Source of the DNA: JBBDRX01 sp040905245
GTDB lineage: Bacteria > Bacteroidota > Rhodothermia > Balneolales > Balneolaceae
Assembly (NCBI GenBank): GCA_040905245.1
Contig: JBBDRX010000001.1
Span: forward strand, 1-13,907
Direction: 5' to 3'
DNA: 13,907 nucleotides
Part shown: positions 7,231 through 13,907 of the stretch, in pieces
Layout: each line of letters starts with the position of its first letter
Position numbering within the stretch: position 1 is the first letter of the stretch
Notes under the pieces: model-generated
Database searches by the model: none
What the model saw: the letters and a program-made list of their open reading frames with translations, nothing else
What the model was told of the DNA's origin: nothing
Position numbers and translations under genes: made by a program

Positions 7231-7666
7231 TGCGACTGTAATTATCTATACGGACGGAGCCTGCAGCGGGAATCCCGGTCCGGGTGGCTGGGGAGCACTC
7301 CTTCGTTGCAACGGCGACGAACGGGAACTCTCCGGTGGGGCACCGGATACCACCAACAACCGAATGGAAATGACCGCTGTGATTGAAGCTCTGAAGGCAT
7401 TGAAGCGCCCCTGTCACGTCAAAGTCCACAGTGACAGCGCTCTGATCATCAATGCCTTCACTCAGGAGTGGATCGAAAACTGGCAGAAAAAGGGATGGAG
7501 AAAGGCAGATAAAAAACCGGTGGAGAACCGGGATCTCTGGGAAGAGATGCTCCAGGCGGCCGAACCGCATCAAGTCGAATGGATCAAGGTGAAAGGCCAC
7601 TCCGGTATAGAGGATAATGAGCGGGTCGATCAGCTCGCTGTAGAAGCATCCAGAGAATTTTTCTGA
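7223..7666 (+). CDS. rnhA: Ribonuclease HI
   Basis: RNase HI cuts the RNA strand of RNA-DNA hybrids, removing R-loops and replication primers. The protein is 147 aa, close to the E. coli enzyme. The four acidic metal-binding residues appear in register: D11 in YTDGACSGNPGPGG, E49 in NNRMEMTA, D71 in HSDSALI and D136 in NERVDQLA. The catalytic-loop His is H126 in KGHSG. The usual DSxYV is altered to DSALI, which should not affect metal binding. The basic handle region (WQKKGWRKADKKPV) is present. The start is ATG at 7223, overlapping the end of pyrF. The frame is open further upstream to 7133, but that part is only the pyrF sequence in another frame. It converges on tsaD with a 19-nt gap. Confidence 0.96.
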   Translation: MSDATVIIYTDGACSGNPGPGGWGALLRCNGDERELSGGAPDTTNNRMEMTAVIEALKALKRPCHVKVHSDSALIINAFTQEWIENWQKKGWRKADKKPVENRDLWEEMLQAAEPHQVEWIKVKGHSGIEDNERVDQLAVEASREFF

Positions 7667-7683
7667 CTCCTTTGCCGAGCAGG

Positions 7684-7699
7684 GGCTACTCCGGTAGCC
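7684..7699. other. Small hairpin over the tsaD stop codon
   Basis: GGCTAC (7684-7689) and GTAGCC (7694-7699) form a perfect 6-bp stem with loop TCCG. Read on the plus strand, this is a C(UCCG)G loop of the stable UNCG tetraloop class. It lies 17 nt after the rnhA stop and covers the tsaD stop codon. No T run follows on either strand, so it is not a standard intrinsic terminator. It could stabilise the 3' end of the rnhA mRNA or be chance. Confidence 0.35.
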
Positions 7700-8675
7700 G
7701 TGCATACGGTTTCAGCGCCGGACCATCGAACATTTCTGCTTCGGCACGCATAAACCCGGTAAGAGCGATCATGGCCGCATTGTCTGTGCAGTACTCCTGT
7801 CGCGGGATCAGAAGTTCCACCCCCAATCGTTCCGCCATGATTCCGGCCTTTTCCCTCAACTGACTGTTGGCAGAAACACCACCGGCAAGCATGGCCGTTG
7901 AAACCCCCGTTTCGGTAATAGCCCGCTCCAGTTTTACAGTAAGAACTTTGGTTATCGCCTCTGTGACGCTGGCGCAAAGATCGTCCAGATGCTCCCGGAC
8001 AAACTTCTCTTCCTTTTCCTGGAGGTAGTAGAGGACACTGGTCTTCAGTCCGGAGAAACTGAATTCAAATCCCTTCGACAACATCGACTTCGGAAAATCA
8101 TGAAACGAAGGATTGCCTCGACGTGCCCGGCGATCCATCTCGGGACCTGCCGGATAGGCAAGGCCAAGCAGCTTTCCAATCTTGTCAAAGGCCTCGCCGG
8201 CCGCATCGTCCCGGGTTTTCCCGAGAAGTATCTGTCGAAACGGGGCTGTTACATGAATGAGCCGGGTATGTCCACCGGATACGGTCAAACAGACAAACGG
8301 ATAACGGGGTAGGTGGTCAATGAAATTGGCATACATGTGTGCATCGATATGGTTCACCCCGATCAACGGTTTTCTCCAGGATAGCGACAAGCCTTTGGCA
8401 AAACAGATTCCGACAAGTAACGATCCCATCAAACCGGGACCCTGAGTCACGGCAATGACGTCAATATCTTCCATACTGACTCCGGCTTCTTTCAACGCCT
8501 GCGAAACGGTTCCAGAAATGGTTTTGTGGTGCGCCCTGGATGCCAACTCCGGCACAACTCCTCCGAACGCTTCATGGACTGCCTGGGATGCAATTACATT
8601 GGAGTAAACAGTACCTGATCGATAGACAGAAGCCGCTGTCTCGTCGCACGAAGATTCAATACCGAGTATGGTCAT
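7686..8675 (-). CDS. tsaD: tRNA N6-adenosine threonylcarbamoyltransferase TsaD
   Basis: TsaD transfers the threonylcarbamoyl group to A37 of tRNAs that read ANN codons, completing the t6A modification with TsaB and TsaE; neither partner gene is in this window. From ATG at 8675 the protein is 329 aa, close to the family norm. Landmarks are GIESSCDETAASVY at residues 5-18, VTQGPGLMGSLLVG, the metal-binding HIDAH with H109 and H113, SGGHT, the FSFSGLKTSV segment, AGGVSAN, and CTDNAAMIA with D298. The frame is open upstream to a GTG at 8723, but that codon touches the dnaK terminator and the 16 extra residues match nothing in the family, so it was rejected. Because a terminator lies just upstream, tsaD probably has its own promoter in 8676-8723, where an AT-rich TATTTTTTG (minus strand, 8702-8710) is a weak candidate. 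Confidence 0.96.
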   Translation of the reverse strand: MTILGIESSCDETAASVYRSGTVYSNVIASQAVHEAFGGVVPELASRAHHKTISGTVSQALKEAGVSMEDIDVIAVTQGPGLMGSLLVGICFAKGLSLSWRKPLIGVNHIDAHMYANFIDHLPRYPFVCLTVSGGHTRLIHVTAPFRQILLGKTRDDAAGEAFDKIGKLLGLAYPAGPEMDRRARRGNPSFHDFPKSMLSKGFEFSFSGLKTSVLYYLQEKEEKFVREHLDDLCASVTEAITKVLTVKLERAITETGVSTAMLAGGVSANSQLREKAGIMAERLGVELLIPRQEYCTDNAAMIALTGFMRAEAEMFDGPALKPYARLPE

Positions 8676-8727
8676 GTTGTCTGGCCGAATTGCAAATCGT
8701 TCAAAAAATAGGGAATCCTGCACAAAA

Positions 8728-8755
8728 AAAAGCCTTTCCCGAAGGAAAGGCTTTT
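8728..8755 (-). terminator. Intrinsic terminator of dnaK with a UUCG tetraloop
   Basis: A perfect 12-bp stem (8728-8739 with 8744-8755) closes a four-base loop. On the minus strand the loop reads TTCG closed by a C-G pair, the very stable C(UUCG)G tetraloop. The minus-strand transcript then enters eight T residues (complement of 8724-8731). It lies 69 nt past the dnaK stop and just before tsaD. The tetraloop and the longer T run both point to minus-strand use. Confidence 0.93.
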
Positions 8756-8824
8756 AACTGTTGATTCTGTCACGGCCGCCTTATTACTGCAGCCGCTGAA
8801 TGATCATGAGCAAAAGAGAGAGGT

Positions 8825-10747
8825 TTACTTCTCTTCATCCTCGTCATCGACCACTTCAAAGTCCGCATCTACCGCATCGTCTTCTGCGGTATCGGCATCA
8901 CTCTCTGCAGACGCTTCGCCGGCAGCACCATCTCCCTGATCCTGCTCAGCGGATTGGTAGATTTCCTCTGATGCAGCTGCCCAGACCTGATTAACCTTTT
9001 CAATTGCATCATCCAGTTCGTCTACTTTCTCCTCGTTTTTGAGCGTCTCCAGGTTGTCTACCGCTTCGGTAATGGCGGTTCGATTTCCTTCGGAAATCTT
9101 CTCGCCATACTCTTCGAGCTGCTGTCGCGTAGAGAAGATAAGGCTGTCTGCCTGATTGATCTTCTCGATCTGCTCGCGAACTTTTTTGTCTTCATCCGCG
9201 TGCTCTTCAGCTGCTTTTTTCATCTTTTCGACCTCTTCGTCGCTCAGCCCGGAGCTCTGCTCAATACGAATGCTCTGCTCTTTTCCGGTTCCTTTATCCT
9301 TCGCTTTCACATTCAGGACACCGTTGGCATCAATCTCGAAAGTAACTTCGATCTGCGGCGTTCCGCGCGGTGCCGGTGGAATACCGTCCAGATGAAACCG
9401 TCCAAGAGTCCGGTTGTCCTGTGCCTTCGCACGCTCTCCCTGAAGAACATGAATTTCCACACTGCTCTGATTGTCAGCAGCCGTACTGAATGTCTCCGTC
9501 TTGCTGGTGGGAATCGTGGCGTTGGAATCGATCAGACGAGTCATCACACCTCCCAGTGTTTCAATACCAAGTGTCAGCGGAGTTACATCCAACAGAACGA
9601 CATCGTCCACATCTCCGGAGAGGACTCCACCCTGAATAGCAGCGCCGACGGCAACCACTTCGTCAGGATTCACTCCTTTGCTGGGCTCCTTGCCAAAGAA
9701 ATCCTGGACCACTTCCTGGATTTTCGGAATCCGAGTCGATCCACCCACCAGGATCACCTGATCCACTTCATTTTGAGACAGTCCGGCATCTTTCAACGCC
9801 TTCTTGCAAGGCTCGATCGTTCGTTTAATCAGGTCGTCACTCAACTGCTCGAACTTTGAACGGGTCAAATCGATATTCAAGTGCTTTGGCCCGCTGTCTG
9901 TTGCTGTAATAAACGGCAGATTCACATTGGTTTTCTGTGAACTGGAGAGTTCAATCTTGGCTTTCTCCGCCGCCTCTTTGAGACGCTGCATCGCCATCGG
10001 GTCTCCTTTGAGATCGACTCCTTCTGCCTTCTTAAACTCCGCCGCCAGATAATCAATGATCTTCTGGTCGAAATCATCTCCACCCAGGTGTGTATCACCA
10101 TTCGTGGACTTCACTTCAAAGACACCGTCTCCCAGTTCCAGAATGGAGACGTCAAAGGTCCCCCCACCGAGGTCATAAACAGCAATGGTCTGATCTGTAT
10201 CTTTTTTATCCAGCCCATAAGCCAGAGAAGCGGCCGTTGGCTCGTTGATAATTCGTTTCACTTCCAGTCCGGCAATTTTGCCCGCTTCCTGAGTCGCCTT
10301 TCGCTGCGCATCATTAAAATAGGCCGGAACAGTAATCACAGCTTCTGTCACCTTCTCGCCCAGATACTCCTCTGCCGTCTGCTTCATCTTCTGAAGAATC
10401 ATAGCAGAGATTTCCTGTGGAGCATACATACGGTCATCAATCTTGACCCGCGCTATGCCGTCGTCGGCTTTCTCAATCTTGTAGGAGATCTGCCCCAACT
10501 CCGAGGTCACCTCACTATACTTACGTCCCATAAACCGTTTTACCGAGGAGACGGTTTTCTCAGGATTTGTAATCGCCTGTCGCTTGGCCGGAGCGCCGAC
10601 CAGTCGTTCCCCATCCTTCGAAAAAGCGACTACAGACGGAGTTGTCCGCCCGCCTTCCGAATTCTGAATTACAACCGGTTCGCCTCCTTCCATGACGGCG
10701 ACACAAGAATTGGTCGTCCCCAGGTCTATTCCTATAATCTTTCCCAT
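8825..10747 (-). CDS. dnaK: Molecular chaperone DnaK (Hsp70)
   Basis: DnaK is the ATP-driven Hsp70 chaperone that binds exposed hydrophobic segments and works with DnaJ and GrpE, neither of which is encoded here. The 640-residue length is standard. The ATPase domain (about 1-385) shows IDLGTTNS with D8, the VYDLGGGTFDVSIL phosphate motif near 195 and VILVGGSTRIPKIQ near 340. The DVTPLTLGIET linker-proximal segment opens the substrate-binding beta domain, followed by a helical lid from about 510. The final 35 or so residues are acidic and end EVVDDEDEEK, similar to the conserved acidic DnaK C terminus. Start ATG at 10747 matches the family N terminus MGKIIGIDLG. It follows aroA after a 234-nt gap that probably holds its own promoter; no full CIRCE operator is present there. 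Confidence 0.97.
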   Translation of the reverse strand: MGKIIGIDLGTTNSCVAVMEGGEPVVIQNSEGGRTTPSVVAFSKDGERLVGAPAKRQAITNPEKTVSSVKRFMGRKYSEVTSELGQISYKIEKADDGIARVKIDDRMYAPQEISAMILQKMKQTAEEYLGEKVTEAVITVPAYFNDAQRKATQEAGKIAGLEVKRIINEPTAASLAYGLDKKDTDQTIAVYDLGGGTFDVSILELGDGVFEVKSTNGDTHLGGDDFDQKIIDYLAAEFKKAEGVDLKGDPMAMQRLKEAAEKAKIELSSSQKTNVNLPFITATDSGPKHLNIDLTRSKFEQLSDDLIKRTIEPCKKALKDAGLSQNEVDQVILVGGSTRIPKIQEVVQDFFGKEPSKGVNPDEVVAVGAAIQGGVLSGDVDDVVLLDVTPLTLGIETLGGVMTRLIDSNATIPTSKTETFSTAADNQSSVEIHVLQGERAKAQDNRTLGRFHLDGIPPAPRGTPQIEVTFEIDANGVLNVKAKDKGTGKEQSIRIEQSSGLSDEEVEKMKKAAEEHADEDKKVREQIEKINQADSLIFSTRQQLEEYGEKISEGNRTAITEAVDNLETLKNEEKVDELDDAIEKVNQVWAAASEEIYQSAEQDQGDGAAGEASAESDADTAEDDAVDADFEVVDDEDEEK

Positions 10748-10981
10748 AATCGTATCAACTTTTCCTTTGTTTAATGAACCAGCCCATCCAAGAGATGATC
10801 GGCCGGTTCGTCTTCATTTCGTTCGTATCAGTTCTCCCGATTCCACAATCAGATATAGCAACCATGGTGCCAAACAAGATCCGCAGAAACAAATCTGACG
10901 TATTGGCATGCAAGCATACGAAGAGGTGAGGGGATGTCAGGACAGAACTCACAACCTGTCGGAAAAGCGTGGCAGGAGTGC
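10748..10981 (-). promoter_or_regulatory. dnaK leader and promoter region
   Basis: This gap separates aroA from dnaK on the same strand and has no convincing gene. On the minus strand, TATATCTG (10850-10857) is one mismatch from TAnnTTTG, with TTGTTTGG (10870-10877) upstream. The spacing is shorter than the usual 19 bp, so this is only a candidate. It would give a leader of roughly 95 nt. No paired CIRCE repeat is seen. A weak 5-bp inverted repeat GACAG/CTGTC (10950-10969) lacks a T run, so read-through from aroA cannot be excluded. Confidence 0.35.
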
Positions 10982-12274
10982 TTAAACGCTTCCGGACAAC
11001 TGACGAAGATCATTCCAGAATTCAGGGTAGGAGATTGCTGTGGCCTCGGCATTCTGCACAACGGATCTTCCCTCTGCCATCAGAGAGATCACTGCTGCGG
11101 CCATGGCAATTCGGTGGTCATGTTCACTTTCGTACGAAGCAGAACGCACCTTGTGCACCCCGCTACCATTAATCGAAATTCCATCCTGATGTATCTCAAA
11201 AGACTCACCGGCAGCCTCAAGCAGCCGGGCCATTGCATGAAGCCTGTCGGTCTCCTTGTGGCGAAGCTCCTCTGCCTGTGTGATCTCTGATTTTCCGGTC
11301 GCAAAACACATGGCTACCATCAACACAGGAAGCTCGTCGATGGAGTTGGGAATCAGAGCCGGGTCCAACCGGATCGCCCGAAGGTGGGAACTTCGAACAG
11401 TAATCCGCCCAACCGGCTCACTGCCGGCATTCCCCTGCTCTTCCACTTCAATATCTGCCCCCATCTCCTGCAAGATCTGCAAAGCGCCGGTACGCGTCGG
11501 GTTCAAGCCGACTCCATCGAGTACAATTTCTGCATCGGGATGAACCGCTCCGGCCACAAGCCAGAATGCAGCTGCAGAGAAGTCTCCCGGAACGTGATAG
11601 CTCTGGAGCGGTACCGGTACAGAACGACTGCTACGGATCACACGGAGAGACCCCTCCTGATCCACAGGCAGCTGGAGTAAACGTTCCGTGTGATCCCTGC
11701 TCGGAACAGTCTCTACCACCTCCGTCTCCTCTTCACCGTACAGTCCGGCCAGCAGAACTGCCGACTTCAACTGTGCACTGGCAATGGGCAGCGGATAGCG
11801 CATTCCCCTAATGCCTCTCCCTTTACCGATTCGCAGAGGAGCGAACTTGCCCTCCCGGCCTTCAATCTCTGCACCCATTTTTGCCAGTGGATCAATAATT
11901 CGCTTCATGGTTCGGCGGGTCAGGGAGGCATCACCCCGCAGACGTGATGATACCCCGGCTCCGGCCAAAATGCCGGAAAGCAGACGCATGGTGGTTCCGG
12001 AATTACCACAATCCAGATCATTCGAAGGGGGCCGAAGCCCATCCCGGCCAACACCCTCAATTCTTACCACACTCCCATTCTGATCTACTGTCACCCCCAG
12101 TTGCCGCAGACAGGAGAGAGTACTCTGGGGGTCTGCCGCTTTTGAATAGTTCCCGATGGTACTGACTCCCTCAGCAATGGCAGCAAACAGAGCCGCGCGA
12201 TGGGAAATGGATTTGTCGGGTGGAAGGGTCAGCTCTCCTCTCAGGCGCTTGGCACCAAAAATCTGTTCGTCCAT
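10982..12274 (-). CDS. aroA: 3-phosphoshikimate 1-carboxyvinyltransferase (EPSP synthase)
   Basis: AroA joins phosphoenolpyruvate to shikimate-3-phosphate, the sixth step of the shikimate pathway. The 430-residue length is usual. Visible motifs are PPDKSISHR at residues 18-26 with K21, S22 and R26, GNSGTTMRL at 90-98, SAQLK near 166-170, RDHTE near 193-197, NPTR near 257-260, RHKETDR near 337-343, and DHRIAMA near 386-392. The GNSGTTMRL form and the SAQxK, RxHxE and NxTR set resemble class II enzymes more than the E. coli class I type (GNAGTAMRP). The ATG at 12274 lies one base after the stop of the upstream TPR gene, so the two are very likely cotranscribed and translationally coupled. Confidence 0.96.
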   Translation of the reverse strand: MDEQIFGAKRLRGELTLPPDKSISHRAALFAAIAEGVSTIGNYSKAADPQSTLSCLRQLGVTVDQNGSVVRIEGVGRDGLRPPSNDLDCGNSGTTMRLLSGILAGAGVSSRLRGDASLTRRTMKRIIDPLAKMGAEIEGREGKFAPLRIGKGRGIRGMRYPLPIASAQLKSAVLLAGLYGEEETEVVETVPSRDHTERLLQLPVDQEGSLRVIRSSRSVPVPLQSYHVPGDFSAAAFWLVAGAVHPDAEIVLDGVGLNPTRTGALQILQEMGADIEVEEQGNAGSEPVGRITVRSSHLRAIRLDPALIPNSIDELPVLMVAMCFATGKSEITQAEELRHKETDRLHAMARLLEAAGESFEIHQDGISINGSGVHKVRSASYESEHDHRIAMAAAVISLMAEGRSVVQNAEATAISYPEFWNDLRQLSGSV

Positions 12275-12275
12275 T

Positions 12276-13907
12276 TTACCTTCTGTTCAATAGTCTGCCT
12301 GCCCGCTCCGCAGCCGGTGTTCCAGGATAGTCATTTTGAAGTTCCTGTAACAGTGCCGACGCATCGCCTCTTCGCCCCTCCAGAATATAGATCTCCGCAA
12401 TCCTGTATTTTGCCTCGGACACCCATCGGATATACGCCTCGAACAATACAGAGACCTGTGTGTAGGCATCGACTGCCGCCTCGTAGTTACGCTCTCCCTG
12501 AAGCGAACGCCCCAGGACATATTGAGCCTCCGCTCCGGCCTCTGTGCTGCTCTGGTCTGCCACGTCGCCGGCAAGATTTCGAGCCGCCGAATAGTTTCCT
12601 TCTGCCAGTTCAACCCGCGCCAGCCCGAGCCTTGCGCCCTCATTCTGTTCACTTATTTCAAGAACCGAACTGAACTGCTCTCTGGCCCGCTCATAATCTT
12701 CCTCGGCATAGGCAACCCGGCCACGTCCCAGGAGCGCCTGCTCCCGATATCTTGACCCGGACTCCTCCAGGCGCTGGTAGTACTCATCCGCCAGGTCGTA
12801 TTCTCCACGCTCCACCATGAGCTGTCCAAGCTGTTCAAGAGCTGCAGGTGCCCGTTCGGAATTCGGAAAATCCAGTGCAACACGGCGTAAACTCTCAATC
12901 GCATCCTCTGTCCGGTCCGTTCTCAGCTGTGCTTCCGCCAGATTGTACCAGGCATCCGGCAGAAGATCCTCCCGGTTAGTGATTCGGATATACTGTCGAA
13001 ACTCGTCAACAGCAGCCTGATAGTCCCCGGACTGGAAACGGTTGACCGCCTGTCGGTATCGAAGCCGGTCTGCAGTTTCGGATGTCGGGTTCTCCGAAAG
13101 GAAGCCCTCCAGCATATCAGTACTGGTATCCTCCCCACCGCCGGACAACTGAGCATACTGAATGCCGTCGATCGCCTCCAGCACATACTCGCTTCTCGGG
13201 TAGTTTTCCAACACCTCCTGATAGGCCGATATCGCCTCTTCGTAGGCTCCGGCATTGTAGTAGGCATCTCCGATATTGTACTGCGATCGGGCTGCCCACT
13301 CTGTATTCGGATAACGCTCGATTACGGTACGGAACTCCTCCACTGCCTGCTCATAGTTACCTGTGTTCAGATAGATATAGGCAATGTTATACTGTGCCTG
13401 TTCCCGAAGAGAACTGTACGGGTAGATACGAAGGACGCGCCGAAACTCTGTCACTGCTTCAAAATTCCGGCTCATACGGTAGTAGCTGTTGGCTACCTGA
13501 AACATGGCATAGTCTCCTCCCGGTTCGGCCCCGATGGCCAGGTTGTAAGAATCCATTGCCACTTCATACTCACCCAAAGCAAAATAGGAGTCTCCGATCC
13601 TCAGCTGAACATCTGTTTCATAAGGGTAGAGAGAGATTGACGGTGGCTCATGATTTTCCAGGAAATCACGAAACGGGGGGATCGCTTCCTGAAAATCCCC
13701 CATCATAAAGTAGCTCCAGCCCAACGCATACTTTGCGGCACCAGCCATTTCGTGATCGGGATACTGTCGCGTAAATGCGGCGTACTGCCGTGCAGCCGGG
13801 CCGTAGTTCGCTGTCTCAAAGTGGCTGTCCGCGCTCCAGAAAAGAGCTTCTCCACCCAATTCGGATCCAGCTGCGGCTTCATTGTGTACAGATTCAAAAA
13901 TCGGTTG
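12276..13907 (-). CDS. Tetratricopeptide-repeat protein, 5' end outside window
   Basis: The reading frame stays open to the right window edge, giving 543 visible residues; the true start lies beyond position 13907. A TTG at 13859 could be mistaken for a start, but 16 further in-frame codons precede it without a stop. The visible part is nearly all tandem 34-residue TPR units, roughly ten to thirteen, with recurring patterns such as ALGWSYFMMGDFQEAI, YNIAYIYLNTGNYEQAV, YNIGDAYYNAGAYEEAI and YQEVLENYP. Many units end in a YPxS/YPxT turn, as in the YbgF/BamD-like TPRs of envelope proteins. The C terminus (AAERAGRLLNRR) ends soon after the last repeat. No catalytic domain is visible. It is probably a scaffold protein, perhaps at the cell envelope (inference). 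The stop is one base from the aroA start. Confidence 0.88.
   Translation of the reverse strand, partial: QPIFESVHNEAAAGSELGGEALFWSADSHFETANYGPAARQYAAFTRQYPDHEMAGAAKYALGWSYFMMGDFQEAIPPFRDFLENHEPPSISLYPYETDVQLRIGDSYFALGEYEVAMDSYNLAIGAEPGGDYAMFQVANSYYRMSRNFEAVTEFRRVLRIYPYSSLREQAQYNIAYIYLNTGNYEQAVEEFRTVIERYPNTEWAARSQYNIGDAYYNAGAYEEAISAYQEVLENYPRSEYVLEAIDGIQYAQLSGGGEDTSTDMLEGFLSENPTSETADRLRYRQAVNRFQSGDYQAAVDEFRQYIRITNREDLLPDAWYNLAEAQLRTDRTEDAIESLRRVALDFPNSERAPAALEQLGQLMVERGEYDLADEYYQRLEESGSRYREQALLGRGRVAYAEEDYERAREQFSSVLEISEQNEGARLGLARVELAEGNYSAARNLAGDVADQSSTEAGAEAQYVLGRSLQGERNYEAAVDAYTQVSVLFEAYIRWVSEAKYRIAEIYILEGRRGDASALLQELQNDYPGTPAAERAGRLLNRR

Noticed and set aside
8676..8723. Sixteen-residue N-terminal extension of TsaD from GTG at 8723
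   Set aside because: The GTG abuts the T tract of the dnaK terminator, and the family N terminus fits the ATG at 8675 exactly.
10755..10952. A 65-codon minus-strand frame filling the aroA-dnaK gap
   Set aside because: Its composition is unlike a typical small protein, it covers the candidate dnaK promoter, and no start signal or family resemblance supports it. It was left as leader sequence.
10976..10982. GAGTGCT, half of a CIRCE operator, upstream of dnaK
   Set aside because: Only one arm exists, the second arm at the right spacing is absent, and the site overlaps the aroA stop about 230 nt from the dnaK start.

Overview
The window carries compact bacterial housekeeping DNA of middling GC content. 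Nothing in it points to a phage, plasmid, insertion sequence, CRISPR array or integrated island. Three things suggest the Bacteroidota/Rhodothermota/Balneolota group, with a Balneolota- or Rhodothermia-like member as my best guess: the tRNA-Gln / prs / CTC-type rplY / pth order, the K+-dependent-type membrane pyrophosphatase, and the general lack of Shine-Dalgarno sequences. That placement is inference from gene content and sequence style, not a database match.

Layout, left to right. Positions 1-50 hold the 3' part of a tRNA-Gln(TTG). A tight plus-strand run follows: prs (117-1049), rplY/CTC (1069-1755), pth (1780-2337) and hppA (2362-4572), with gaps of 19-24 nt and a strong hairpin terminator at 4638-4671. 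A lone plus-strand gene of unknown function (4710-5372) converges on a minus-strand SAM methyltransferase (5455-6198). The 186-nt divergent gap at 6199-6384 contains several short palindromes and leads into pyrF (6385-7230), which overlaps rnhA (7223-7666) by 8 nt. From there to the right edge every gene is on the minus strand: tsaD (7686-8675), a UUCG-loop terminator (8728-8755), dnaK (8825-10747), aroA (10982-12274), and a TPR-repeat protein (12276-13907) whose 5' end lies beyond the window.

Functionally, prs makes PRPP and pyrF completes UMP synthesis from the PRPP-derived nucleotide, so two nucleotide-synthesis steps are present. hppA hydrolyses the pyrophosphate that biosynthesis releases and uses it to pump ions. 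rplY, pth and tsaD serve translation through the ribosome, peptidyl-tRNA recycling and the tRNA t6A modification. rnhA removes RNA from RNA-DNA hybrids, dnaK is the main Hsp70 chaperone, and aroA serves aromatic amino acid synthesis.

I found no convincing undescribed system. The items most worth a second look are the unrecognised 220-residue protein with a possible internal duplication, the palindrome cluster before pyrF, the class II-like motif set in AroA, the nested inverted repeats at the hppA terminator, and the large TPR protein coupled to aroA.
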